Below, piece after piece: positions 54,891-63,533 of a stretch of 64,000 nt of DNA (position 1 is the stretch's first letter; each line of letters starts with the position of its first letter). The stretch comes from Salinisphaera hydrothermalis C41B8 (lineage in GTDB: Bacteria; Pseudomonadota; Gammaproteobacteria; Nevskiales; Salinisphaeraceae): assembly GCF_000732535.1 (NCBI RefSeq), contig NZ_APNK01000011.1, forward strand, positions 45,900 to 109,899. The letters run 5' to 3'. The notes below the pieces were generated by a model, which saw only the letters and a program-made list of their open reading frames with translations, did no database searches and was not told the origin of the DNA. The translations under genes were made by a program, and so were the position numbers.

Positions 54891-57689
54891 ATGAATCCAG
54901 CGATCAACGAAAAGCATCCCGCCGCCGGCGACGCCGACCTCGCCGAAGCCGACCGCGAGCTTCGCGCTCAGGTGCGTCGCGCCGGCTCGCTGCTGGGCGA
55001 TGTGCTCCAGTCGCAGGCGCGCTCGGAAGTGTTCGATACGGTGGAAACGCTGCGGCGGGGGTTCATCTCGCTGCGCGAGGCCGAGGACGAACAACAGCGC
55101 GCGAAGCTGATGTCGATGATCGACTCGCTGCCGGCGGAGACCATGACCGAGGTCACGCGCGCCTTCGCCATCTATTTCAATCTGGCCAACCTGCTCGAAG
55201 AACTGCACGCGCATCGCACGCGTCGGCGCTTGGCCGCGGATGGCGATCCGCGCTGGCTGGGCTCGTTCAATCGGACCTTCTCCGACATGGCATCCCGCGG
55301 CGTCTCGCTGGATGATGCGATGAAGCAGTTGAAGGATCTGTCCTTCATCCCGGTGTTCACGGCGCACCCGACCGAGGCCAAGCCGCGGGCGGTGCTGGAT
55401 GCGCTGCGCCGGATCTTCGAGTGGTTCCACGAACTCACCTTCGGCAATCCCGACGAGATCCAGCGCACCGAGATCGAAGAACATATCCGCCAGAACATCC
55501 AGGTGTTGTGGAAGACCGAGGAACTGCGCGGTTCGCGGCCCACGGTCGAGGACGAGATCCGCAACGGGCTGTACTACTTCCGTGCGTCGCTGTTTTCGAG
55601 CGTGCCGCAGATCTATCGCAATCTGGAAAAAGCGATCGAGAACAACTACGGCAAGCGGGTCGATGCGCCGCCGGTCCTGGCGTTCGGTTCGTGGATCGGC
55701 GGCGACCGCGATGGCAATCCCTACGTTACCGCCCGCGAGACCCGCTATGCGCTGCGCCTGCAGTCGCGCGAGATTCTGTCGGAATATCTGCGTCGCATCG
55801 ACGAGCTGTCGAGCCGGCTGCCGTTCTCGGCCCGCTGGTGCAAGCCGAGCGCGGAATTCATGGCCGGGCTGGAAGACGACGAGCAGCGGATTGCCGCGCA
55901 TACCGGCACGCGCCCCGAGCGCTACGCCGCCGAGCCGTATCGGCGCAAGCTGTATCTGATGCGTCGGCGTCTGTCGGCGATGGTCGATCAGATCCAGACC
56001 GAGCTGCGTCTGCGCGCGGAGCGCAGCGAGCGCCCGCCGCTGGCTTATACCTCGGCCGACGAGCTGGTCGACGATATCCGCATCATGCGCGAATCGCTGG
56101 TCGGTCACGGCGACGAGGCCATCGCCAACGACCGCATCAAGGACTGGCAGCGCCTGGTCGAGACCTTCGGCTTTCATCTGGCCCGACTCGATCTGCGCGA
56201 AGAATCGACCCGGCATACCCAGTGTGTCCAGGAGCTGATGGCCGCGTTCAAGATCACGGACGACTACGCCTCGCTGGACGAGGCGGGGCGCGTCGAGATT
56301 CTCAATCGCGAGCTCGCTCGCGAACACCCGCCCCAGCTCGGGCGGCTGGATGTGTCGTCGGAAGTCGAGGACACGCTCGAAAGTCTGGCCGTGGTGCGCG
56401 AATTCACGCGCACGCTCGGCAATGCGGCGTTCGGCAGCTATGTCATCTCGATGACGCACAGCGCGTCCGACGTGCTGGCGCTGGTCTGGCTGATGCGTGT
56501 GACCGGCGTCTACGAGCCGGGCAGCGACATGGCGCCGCCGCTGGCGATCGCGCCCTTGTTCGAGACCGTGCCCGACCTCGAACATATCGAGCCGGTGCTC
56601 GACAAGCTGCTGGAAAACCCGCACTACCGCGCCTTCGTCGAGGCCGGGGCCAGCGATCACACGTTGCGACAGGAAGTCATGCTCGGCTATTCCGACTCCT
56701 GCAAGGACGGCGGCATAATGACCTCGCGCTGGCAGCTCTATCGGGCCCAGCAGGAAGCGGTCGCGCTGTGCGAGCGCCACGGCGTGGACTGCGTGCTGTT
56801 CCATGGCCGCGGGGGCACGGTCGGTCGCGGCGGCGGCCCGACCCATCAGGCGATCATGTCGCAGCCGCCGGGCACCGTGCGTTCGAAGATCAAGTTCACC
56901 GAGCAGGGTGAAATGATCTTCGCCAAGTACAGTAATCCGGAAACCGCCGTGCACGAGCTCACGCTCGGCGTGACCGGCACGCTCAAGGCCAGCGGCACGC
57001 GGCCCTCGGATGCCGATTTCTCCGACATGGCGTCGAAGCTGTCCGACCGGGGAGAGCGCTTCTATCGCAATCTGACCGAGAACACGGAAGGCTTTTTCGA
57101 CTACTTCCAGGCGGCCACGCCGACCGCGGAGATCGGCGCCCTGAACATCGGCTCGCGTCCGGGCTCACGCCCGTCCAAGGCCAAGCTGGATAAATCGTCG
57201 ATCCGCGCGATCTCCTGGGTGTTCGCCTGGGCGCAGTCGCGGCATACGCTGCCCGGGTGGCTCGGTCTCGGCACCGCGTTGACCGAGGGCGGGGTCGACA
57301 ACGAATCGTTGCAGATGCTGTACCGCGAATGGCCGTACTTCCGGACCATCATCGATAACGTGCAGATGTCGCTGGCCAAGGCCGATATGACCATCGCCTC
57401 GGAATACGCCCAGCTCGCGGCCGGGCAAGGGCATATCTTCGAGGCCATTCATGCCGAATACGATCGCGCCGTGACCGGCATTCTCGGCATCACCGGCGAG
57501 CACGGCCTGCTGGATGACGATCCGGTGCTGCGGACCTCGCTGGATCGCCGGCGCCCGTATCTGGATCCGCTCAACCATATCCAGATCGCCGCGCTCACGC
57601 GCTATCGCGAAGCCGGCGACCGGATCTGGCTCGACCCCGTGCTGCGGTCGATCAACGCGATCGCCGCCGGCATGCGCAATACGGGGTAA
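54891..57689 (+). CDS. ppc: Phosphoenolpyruvate carboxylase
   Basis: A 932-residue enzyme that makes oxaloacetate from PEP and bicarbonate, feeding the TCA cycle. It shows FTAHPTEAKPRAVL (catalytic His) near residue 156, GYSDSCKDGG near 597, FHGRGGTVGRGGGP near 636, and the conserved C-terminal MRNTG. The family usually reads GYSDSAKDAG at the second motif. The ATG at 54891 is favoured; an in-frame ATG at 54849 would add a basic stretch. A small secreted-protein gene starts 2 bases after the stop. Confidence 0.96.
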   Translation: MNPAINEKHPAAGDADLAEADRELRAQVRRAGSLLGDVLQSQARSEVFDTVETLRRGFISLREAEDEQQRAKLMSMIDSLPAETMTEVTRAFAIYFNLANLLEELHAHRTRRRLAADGDPRWLGSFNRTFSDMASRGVSLDDAMKQLKDLSFIPVFTAHPTEAKPRAVLDALRRIFEWFHELTFGNPDEIQRTEIEEHIRQNIQVLWKTEELRGSRPTVEDEIRNGLYYFRASLFSSVPQIYRNLEKAIENNYGKRVDAPPVLAFGSWIGGDRDGNPYVTARETRYALRLQSREILSEYLRRIDELSSRLPFSARWCKPSAEFMAGLEDDEQRIAAHTGTRPERYAAEPYRRKLYLMRRRLSAMVDQIQTELRLRAERSERPPLAYTSADELVDDIRIMRESLVGHGDEAIANDRIKDWQRLVETFGFHLARLDLREESTRHTQCVQELMAAFKITDDYASLDEAGRVEILNRELAREHPPQLGRLDVSSEVEDTLESLAVVREFTRTLGNAAFGSYVISMTHSASDVLALVWLMRVTGVYEPGSDMAPPLAIAPLFETVPDLEHIEPVLDKLLENPHYRAFVEAGASDHTLRQEVMLGYSDSCKDGGIMTSRWQLYRAQQEAVALCERHGVDCVLFHGRGGTVGRGGGPTHQAIMSQPPGTVRSKIKFTEQGEMIFAKYSNPETAVHELTLGVTGTLKASGTRPSDADFSDMASKLSDRGERFYRNLTENTEGFFDYFQAATPTAEIGALNIGSRPGSRPSKAKLDKSSIRAISWVFAWAQSRHTLPGWLGLGTALTEGGVDNESLQMLYREWPYFRTIIDNVQMSLAKADMTIASEYAQLAAGQGHIFEAIHAEYDRAVTGILGITGEHGLLDDDPVLRTSLDRRRPYLDPLNHIQIAALTRYREAGDRIWLDPVLRSINAIAAGMRNTG

Positions 57690-57691
57690 CC

Positions 57692-58228
57692 ATGCGCGAT
57701 CGACTCTTTCGGGTCGTTCTTCTGGCCGGTCTGCTTGTATTCGCCGCTCTGCCGGCGGCGAATGCACAGACCGGCAGCTCGGCCTCCAACGCAACGGGCA
57801 GCGAGCGGCCGCTGTATCTGGATATCGTCGGCACGTCCACCAGTCAGGCGATATTGCCGGACGACCTGATCGAGGCCATGGCCCGCGAAGTGCTGTCGCA
57901 GTCCGGGCAGGCCGTGCTGAGTGTCGATGACGATAACCTGCCGGCCGGCGTGCGTGTGCTGCGGATCATGGTGCTCGTCAGCGAAACCCAGGACAGCACG
58001 GGCGCCACGATCGCCGCCGCGGCCACCACGAGCCTGTTGCGCACGCCGGCCGAAGACTCGGGCGACGCGAGCACGCGCTCGTTTTATCAGGGCATGCAGC
58101 AGGAGATGGCGACCGGCCCGGACGAAGACAGCGCCGAGACCGCACTGCGCGCCCGGTTCAAGACCGAGCTGCAGGCACGTATTCGGGCCGCCATCTCCGC
58201 CGGGAGCGCCCATGCGACGCCGCAATAG
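57692..58228 (+). CDS. Unknown exported protein (signal peptide)
   Basis: A 178-residue protein I do not recognise. It begins with a classic signal peptide: RDRLFRVVLL basic start, a hydrophobic core, and ANAQ as cleavage site near residue 25. The mature part is acidic and rich in Ala, Ser and Thr, with a strand-like LYLDIVGTS segment and a helical C terminus (RARFKTELQARIRAAISAG). Starting 2 bases after ppc, it is probably translated from the same message, but a functional link is not apparent. No lipobox is seen. Confidence 0.65.
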   Translation: MRDRLFRVVLLAGLLVFAALPAANAQTGSSASNATGSERPLYLDIVGTSTSQAILPDDLIEAMAREVLSQSGQAVLSVDDDNLPAGVRVLRIMVLVSETQDSTGATIAAAATTSLLRTPAEDSGDASTRSFYQGMQQEMATGPDEDSAETALRARFKTELQARIRAAISAGSAHATPQ

Positions 58229-58367
58229 CCGGTCATGCGCGGGCCCGGCCGGTCGCATGACGATACCCGCGGCCGATAGCACGACGGCCGTCGTGAGCCG
58301 GCAGCACGTGCGGCCGAGTGCGGCGCAAATGCGGGCCGCTTCTGAATAATCGTTGTCGGGTACAGCG

Positions 58368-58396
58368 TTCGACGCCGGGCCGGTCGCTGTTATCCT
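58368..58396 (+). promoter_or_regulatory. Possible sigma70 promoter for the 58430 gene
   Basis: TTCGAC at 58368-58373 and TATCCT at 58391-58396 are separated by 17 bases, 33 bases before the ATG at 58430. Moderate consensus match; position supports it. Confidence 0.4.
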
Positions 58397-58429
58397 CTGG
58401 GCCATCAATCATAGCGACAGGACCCAGCG

Positions 58430-58834
58430 ATGGCCGATACCAACATGCCCGAAATCAAGCTCGACGCCGAGAACATGTATCGGGAAGAATCCTTCTCCGA
58501 TCTCAAGGTCGGCAGCATCCGGAAGCTCATTCCGGTGACGGCCAACGGCGACGACGACGATTCGCGCGAAGTGCGCTACGAGGGCTCGGCCAGCTTGATG
58601 ACGCCGGCCGGTAGTCTGCCCTTGTCGTTCGATCTCGAAGCCGATGATCTGGCCGGCGCGATCGACAAGTTCCCGGAAGCCGTGAACGCGGCCGCCGAAC
58701 GGGCGATCGACGAACTCAAGGAAATGCAGCGCCAGCAGAGTCAGAAGATCCAGGTGCCGGGCCAGGGCGGCGGTTATGGTGGCGGCCAGGGTGGCTTCGG
58801 CGGCGGCCAGGGCGGCGGTCGCATCCAGTTCTAA
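58430..58834 (+). CDS. Conserved small acidic protein with glycine-rich tail, function unknown
   Basis: A 134-residue soluble protein without signal peptide. Residues 1-105 look like a compact fold (MYREESFSDLKVGSIRKLIP, SASLMTPAGSLPLSFDLEAD, then a helix with FPEAVNAAAERAIDELKEMQ). Residues 106-134 are a low-complexity tail of GGQGG-type repeats ending RIQF. I believe related proteins occur in other gammaproteobacteria, but I know no function. The ATG follows GACAGGACCCAGCG, with AGGA as ribosome-binding site, and a terminator-like hairpin follows the gene. Confidence 0.75.
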   Translation: MADTNMPEIKLDAENMYREESFSDLKVGSIRKLIPVTANGDDDDSREVRYEGSASLMTPAGSLPLSFDLEADDLAGAIDKFPEAVNAAAERAIDELKEMQRQQSQKIQVPGQGGGYGGGQGGFGGGQGGGRIQF

Positions 58835-58851
58835 GCGCGACCGCGTACGTA

Positions 58852-58886
58852 CCGGCCGGCTTCTGGTGAGCCGGTCGGTCGGTTTT
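58852..58886 (+). terminator. Hairpin terminator between convergent genes
   Basis: CCGGCCGGCT (58852-58861) pairs with AGCCGGTCGG (58869-58878) with one G-U pair, followed by a short TTTT run at 58882-58885. It lies between the 58430 gene and the convergent slyX. Confidence 0.5.
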
Positions 58887-58907
58887 CGTCTGTCGTCGAC
58901 GCGATGA

Positions 58908-59108
58908 TCAGTAGTGGGGCGGCGTCTCGTCGGTCGCTGCCTCGGGCTCGCCTTCGGCCAGCCGCTGGACGCGTTCCTCCAACTGGCGACAGCGCTCGGC
59001 TAAGCGCTCGATTTCTCGCGATTGCGCGAACAGCTGCTGGCTGAGCTGTTCGATCGCATCGTCCTGATAGGCGATGCGCACTTCGAGTTCACTATGCGCG
59101 TCGCTCAT
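58908..59108 (-). CDS. slyX: SlyX family coiled-coil protein
   Basis: A 66-residue protein, mostly one coiled coil (ELEVRIAYQDDAIEQLSQQL then REIERLAERCRQLEERVQRL), ending in the typical PPHY. SlyX is widespread in gammaproteobacteria and has no defined function. Its ATG at 59108 overlaps the stop of the HIT gene, so the two are co-transcribed leftward. Confidence 0.88.
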   Translation of the reverse strand: MSDAHSELEVRIAYQDDAIEQLSQQLFAQSREIERLAERCRQLEERVQRLAEGEPEAATDETPPHY

Positions 59109-59527
59109 GCGTCGTGCTCCGTAACCAGCCGCAGGTCGCGCGCGAGCGCGCTGCGCAGCCCGCTGACGCTGGTGGCATCGTAGCCGATGTCGTGTTCCGG
59201 CAGCTGCCCCCAGACCGGACCGGGCCAGCATGCGTCGGTTTTTTGCCGCGCGATGATATGAATATGCATCTGGGCCACCTGGTTGCCGAGCGTGGCCACG
59301 TTCATCTTGTCGGCATCGAACCAGTCCGCCGCCCAGCCGCACAAGGCCCGAATCTGTTCGTTGACCCGTTGGCATTCGGCATCGTCGAGCTCGTGCCAGT
59401 CCTGGGCGTCGGTATCCGGTACCAGAATCAGCCAGCCCACGGCCGCGTGGCGATGCAACAACACGGTCGCGCGTTCCAGGGTGCCAAGGTGATGGCAGTC
59501 GGCAAGCAGCCGATCGTCGATCTTCAT
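59105..59527 (-). CDS. HIT-family nucleotide-binding protein
   Basis: A 140-residue histidine-triad protein. The triad is in QMHIHIIAR (H-x-H-x-x form), preceded by MNVATLGNQVAQ, and the N-terminal DDRLLADCHHLGTL fits the bacterial HIT group that hydrolyses dinucleoside polyphosphates or AMP-linked compounds. The last His of the usual HxHxHxx is replaced by Ala-Arg, common in this subgroup. The ATG at 59527 is chosen by alignment; the long upstream frame is not coding in my view. Confidence 0.85.
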   Translation of the reverse strand: MKIDDRLLADCHHLGTLERATVLLHRHAAVGWLILVPDTDAQDWHELDDAECQRVNEQIRALCGWAADWFDADKMNVATLGNQVAQMHIHIIARQKTDACWPGPVWGQLPEHDIGYDATSVSGLRSALARDLRLVTEHDA

Positions 59528-60065
59528 CTGCGGGCGTCCAGCGGTAACAGAGCCGCGTTCGGCCGCGGCGGATTGAGCAGGCATACAGACAGCCAATTGA
59601 TTTGCGAGCGAAATGGATCGAGCGTTCAGACAACGGAAAGGCGCCGAGATTCCATTCGATGCCGGTTTTCTACCCGTTCGCCTCGCTCGAGTCCGATAAC
59701 GACGCGCGTGTGCGCTAAGGTACGCCAACGTCGCAATTGCACGGCCGATGCCCTGCCTCGCAGGAGCGGGGCCTCGTGCGGCCACAAGTATAAGGGGGAT
59801 TCGGATGGTGCCGGGGCGGCTACCACAATCGTCTAATAAAACTCTGTCTGTACATAAAAAAAATAATATCGTATCGAGAAAGTACCCCCAAAAGTACCCC
59901 CGGCGATCGGCGCCCGAGTATTGATAGAGATAGTTCACGGCGCGAGCATAAATCGCTTTAGCGGCTGAATAAAGCTTGCATTGTACGTGCGCCGCAGGCC
60001 AGCGTTCGGCGCGAGCGCGCCATCCTGTGCAGGCGGGCGAGACGTGCAGCGCATGGGAGGAGCGC
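59528..60065. other. Intergenic region with AT-rich stretch and direct repeat; likely island edge
   Basis: About 538 bp without a convincing gene. From 59831 to 59880 the sequence becomes AT-rich (runs of A, then AATAATATC), unlike the rest of the window. Immediately after, AAAGTACCCCC occurs twice, at 59879-59889 and 59891-59901, 12 bases apart. I recall similar tandem GGGGGTACTTT motifs beside integrase islands. Beyond it, genes are of island type. The attachment site itself is not defined. Confidence 0.5.
59879..59901. repeat. Short tandem direct repeat AAAGTACCCCC
   Basis: Two exact copies of an 11-base unit separated by one base. Position at the junction between core-like genes and the recombinase-bearing segment suggests a recombinase binding or attachment-related site (inference). 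Confidence 0.55.
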
Positions 60066-61460
60066 ATGGCTAACGGCGACGACGTTTCGCGTGAGCGGCT
60101 ATTCGAACTGGTCTGGAGCAAGCCGACCACGCAAGTCGCGAAAGAGCTTCGCATTAGCGATACGGCCGTTAAGAAACGCTGCCGGAAGCTACAAGTTCCT
60201 AAGCCGCCGCCGGGATACTGGCGACGTATCGAAACCGGCGAGGAGCCGCGTAGGCCGCCTCTGCCTGCGATGCTGGAGCAAGCGACGCGCGAGCCAGAGC
60301 ACACTCGCACTAAGCCGGTCGGTACATATCTATCACCAAGGCGGCGCGAGCTATTCCTGAAGGCCGCAGAAATGGTGAGTTACCCCGCGGATGCCAAGCC
60401 ATACGCTTTGCGTAACGACTACCTCACAACGATCGAGCCGCAATTCGCAGCCTCCGTGATCTTGGTCGTGCAACGTGACGGCGAGCGGTTGCAGTTCGGA
60501 CCACGCCCGACTGGCGCGCAGAGCACAGCGGCCGCGAGCACGGGACATGAACTCATCGAACGCTTGCTGCCGCTGGCGGGCGACGTGGTCGTGGTCTTCG
60601 AAGAGGCTGGCCGGTCGCCGTGGAGCAGGGAAGCTCGCACGATCGTCGTTCGGGTGACCGACGACCTCAAGAAAGAAATAGGCACGATGGCTGAATTGGT
60701 GCGGACGCATCACCTCGAGCATGTCGCTCGCAACCTGCACGCCTGTGAACACGTCCCGCGATTCCACGTGGCGGGTGATCCGCTACACGGGCAACTGGGC
60801 ACCGCGCGTTTGCACGTTTCGCCTTCTGCGCTGTGGGTTGAGGTCTATACCCATGCGTGGGGCGATGCGAGTGGTTACAGCCGTCCGAGCGTTGTGAGTG
60901 AGGCCATGCCGCTGCATGAGTTCGTGCCAGAAAACGAACGCGTTGCGCGGCAAAAAGAGCTTCCACCCGTCATGCCGCGCGGCCGGCTGTCATCAAACCA
61001 TGATCAGGCCGCGCGACGGCTGGCCCAGGCCGAAGAGATGTACGAAACGCTCGTCTCGGGCTGGCATTCAACGGGCGATCTCCTGGCGTCTGCGAGCGAG
61101 CGCGAGGCTTGCCTGACGCTATGGATGGGCGAAGGCCAGCGCCGTGCAGTTCAGGCGGGCCTGGACGTGTTCGAAGCGATCGATGAGCAAGTCGAGTACT
61201 GGGAACAGCGCCTCGAATTAGCACGGCAACGTATGGCGCAGAAGATACTGGGCATATGCGTCGGCGACGTGGTCTGTAGTGCCGGTCGGCGTGGGATGAT
61301 CAAGCTTCTCGCAAGCAGGATTTCCGGCGGGATGCACGATGACGGTTTCCTTGCTGTGATTCACGGTACGCGCTTTCGCAAGGACGGGACGCTAGGCAAG
61401 CGAGACGATACCCTCTACGTCAGGGTTGGCTTCGCGAAAGACGAATCGAGCGCGTGGTAG
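60066..61460 (+). CDS. Helix-turn-helix protein of mobile-element type, function unknown
   Basis: A 464-residue protein. The first 50 residues form a helix-turn-helix (RERLFELVWSKPTTQVAKEL, RISDTAVKKRCRKLQVPKPP, then PGYWRR), a pattern I recognise from proteins in integrative elements that choose DNA targets. The remaining 400 residues have no named domain: a mixed region at 110-330 and a long helical region at 340-430 with EYWEQRLELARQRMAQKI. The strong GGGAGGAGCGC before ATG 60066 fixes the start over an upstream frame. Codon use is less GC-biased than in neighbouring core genes. Likely cargo or a regulator of the island. Confidence 0.75.
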   Translation: MANGDDVSRERLFELVWSKPTTQVAKELRISDTAVKKRCRKLQVPKPPPGYWRRIETGEEPRRPPLPAMLEQATREPEHTRTKPVGTYLSPRRRELFLKAAEMVSYPADAKPYALRNDYLTTIEPQFAASVILVVQRDGERLQFGPRPTGAQSTAAASTGHELIERLLPLAGDVVVVFEEAGRSPWSREARTIVVRVTDDLKKEIGTMAELVRTHHLEHVARNLHACEHVPRFHVAGDPLHGQLGTARLHVSPSALWVEVYTHAWGDASGYSRPSVVSEAMPLHEFVPENERVARQKELPPVMPRGRLSSNHDQAARRLAQAEEMYETLVSGWHSTGDLLASASEREACLTLWMGEGQRRAVQAGLDVFEAIDEQVEYWEQRLELARQRMAQKILGICVGDVVCSAGRRGMIKLLASRISGGMHDDGFLAVIHGTRFRKDGTLGKRDDTLYVRVGFAKDESSAW

Positions 61461-61912
61461 GCCGCGAGGGAGCCCGGCACGCGCCGCGTCGGCTCATACG
61501 CCGGCAGCACGAGGCTGCGGAGAGAAAGTCCGGACGTGCACGAAGGACGAGGCTGGCGATTTCCTTGCCGGTATTCTTGATGCAAGCGCCTCAAATTCTC
61601 GTCTCCGGCGATGATCGAGATTGTCTTCGACGGTAGTCATTGCGCTGCGGCCAATGGTTGGACTTGACCACTTTTTCTCTGCGAGGCGCCGCCGAGACGC
61701 ATGCCGTTGCTCGCACCACGAGCAACTCCTTGGTCTGAACGTCCGAAACGACGGTAGCAACCGGATGGCAGTCTAATTGAGCGTGAGGCAGCGTATCAGC
61801 ACGAGATAAAACGGTTGCAAGTCAGGCAAAGCCCGCGTGTCGCGGCAGTGTGTCTTTCAGGACAGAATACAGCCGCCGCTTATTGCAAGTCGTGAACCGA
61901 GCCCGCCCTGTG
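61461..61912. other. Intergenic region in the island, no gene seen
   Basis: About 452 bp. Short frames on both strands lack family resemblance and good starts. A segment near 61520 (GAGAGAAAGTCCGGACG) resembles one piece of RNase P RNA but the rest of that RNA is absent. The convergent genes on both sides suggest terminators here, but no clear stem with U-run is evident. Confidence 0.45.
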
Positions 61913-62284
61913 CTAGAGCTCGATGAATGGTTCTTCATCGTGGTTCGGATCATTCCAGGCGCGTGAGTACCGCACAAGGTGCCCGCGGGGCGCCATCTCT
62001 TTTTGTAGCCGGCGTGCCAAGCGCACGCCCGCCGCGTTGAAATCACACCAATCGAGATTCATCGGCTCCAATACATCGTCTGGAAGCGCTGCCATATAGC
62101 GCCGCGCCCAGTTGCAGAAGTCTGAGAACAGGGCATCGGACATGTCTTCGCTACCGATATTCTCTTCCATAAGTGACAACTGATTGCCACCAACACCCCC
62201 GAGCCGCTCAGAATTATCCTTGCGCCATAGGAACTCGCCGACGCCGCAGTCGGCCATTACGGTATAGACAGAGCGATTGCGCAT
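61913..62284 (-). CDS. Unknown small protein beside the integrase
   Basis: About 123 residues, not recognised. The composition is acidic, with aromatic residues (DALFSDFCNWARRYMAAL, NLDWCDFNAAGVRLARRL) suggesting a folded cytoplasmic protein. The frame is open up to 62407, overlapping the integrase end. I prefer the ATG at 62284 because AGGA lies about 8 bases before it and the extra N terminus reads like shadow sequence. Same strand as the recombinase, so probably co-transcribed. Confidence 0.5.
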   Translation of the reverse strand: MRNRSVYTVMADCGVGEFLWRKDNSERLGGVGGNQLSLMEENIGSEDMSDALFSDFCNWARRYMAALPDDVLEPMNLDWCDFNAAGVRLARRLQKEMAPRGHLVRYSRAWNDPNHDEEPFIEL

Positions 62285-62376
62285 TACGGTGATCCTGTCG
62301 AAACGACTCGAGCCGGTGCTTGGGCTTCCAGCGGGCAGAAATCGGGGAGCTGCTCGACTGAGCATATCCCACGCAG

Positions 62377-63480
62377 CTAAAACGACTCCATCTCGCTTTC
62401 CAGCCACGCCTCGAAGAAATTCCGTAAACGTGCCTTGTCCTGGCTATCGCGCGATGAACTGCGTTGGAGCGATTCCATGATGCTGCCTTGCCGCGAGCTT
62501 GGGACTTCGCCGTAGCTATTGAATGTCGTCATCACTTTTTCATGGCCCAGATTCTGGCTCCATGCCTTGAATTCCTCCGGCGAGTTACAGACCTGTTCGC
62601 CAAGCCGGACGAGCGTATTTCGAAAGCTGTGTGGGTTGAAGTAAGGCATGTCCACCGCTTCGAACGCTCGTTTGAAGATCGTGCGGATTGGATTCGCCGA
62701 TTGCCACGGCTCGGGTTTGACGCCACAGGGGGTGAACGCATGCGTGTGCCCGTTGACGACTTTGGTGGCCGGAAAGAGTGGGTCATCGAGACCCCAACGC
62801 TTTCTTTCGCGGAGATACGTGATCCAATTCGCCACGATTTGCTCGAATGGCCCACCTACAGGAAAGAAATAGCTGGTGAATGACTTGCTGAACTTGGTTC
62901 GGACCTCGCGCGCATCTTGATAAACACGTCTTGTGTGCACATCGACGTGGCGGAGCTTGAGCGAGGCAGTAGCGCCGTCACGCATGCCGGTGAGGATCGT
63001 CCACGCGATCACTGCTTGATCGCGCCGTTCGGTCTCCGATTCGTTAGGCATGTTCGTTACTGCATGCCGGACTTGCTCTAGGGTGGGGATAGGCGTCTCG
63101 CGTTTTGCGCGCGCGACCCGAGATTCTTTTTCCGACAGATTGAAGTAATCCGAGTCGCTGTAATTGAGCTTCGACTTGTACCCCGGCTGGCCGGCAAGCC
63201 AGTGGAAGAACCGTCGCAGATCGGACAACGTGCCGTGCAGTGTCGATTTGCTGAGCGGCTTCTTGGATTGCCTGCCTCGCTGGCGAGCGAGGTCTTTCTT
63301 GAACGCGACGGCATGGTCGGCTCTGAAGCCGGCGAAATCCCGCCATTCAGTGAAAGCTTCGAAGCGGGCCAGTGCTTTCGAAACCTTGTCGACCGTGTCG
63401 TCGCTGTACCGCATCGCCTCTTTGAGGTACTCGAAGTATTGATGCTTGATGCGCTCGTTGCGCGCGCTGTAGTCAGCCAT
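62377..63480 (-). CDS. Phage-type tyrosine recombinase / integrase
   Basis: A 367-residue integrase. The N-terminal core-binding domain (about residues 10-110) is followed by the catalytic domain with Arg in LTGMRDGATASLKL, His-x-x-Arg in NPHSFRNTLVRLG, His in LGHEKVMTTF and the nucleophile Tyr in NSYGEVP just after. It differs clearly from XerD at 52282. The start ATG at 63480 fits the family. It probably moves the segment from about 59830 past the window end. Confidence 0.9.
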   Translation of the reverse strand: MADYSARNERIKHQYFEYLKEAMRYSDDTVDKVSKALARFEAFTEWRDFAGFRADHAVAFKKDLARQRGRQSKKPLSKSTLHGTLSDLRRFFHWLAGQPGYKSKLNYSDSDYFNLSEKESRVARAKRETPIPTLEQVRHAVTNMPNESETERRDQAVIAWTILTGMRDGATASLKLRHVDVHTRRVYQDAREVRTKFSKSFTSYFFPVGGPFEQIVANWITYLRERKRWGLDDPLFPATKVVNGHTHAFTPCGVKPEPWQSANPIRTIFKRAFEAVDMPYFNPHSFRNTLVRLGEQVCNSPEEFKAWSQNLGHEKVMTTFNSYGEVPSSRQGSIMESLQRSSSRDSQDKARLRNFFEAWLESEMESF

Positions 63481-63533
63481 GTCTGCTAGCTCCTGTGGTG
63501 AGTCACAATCTAAGAGGGGAGAGGCGTACCTGC

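Noticed and set aside
54879..56954. Open frame of 691 codons antisense to ppc
   Set aside because: Shadow of ppc; composition is typical of antisense reading of GC-rich genes.
61505..61560. Possible RNase P RNA from GAGAGAAAGTCCGGACG
   Set aside because: Only this short piece matches. The other universal segments of RNase P RNA are absent and the location inside an island is unlikely.
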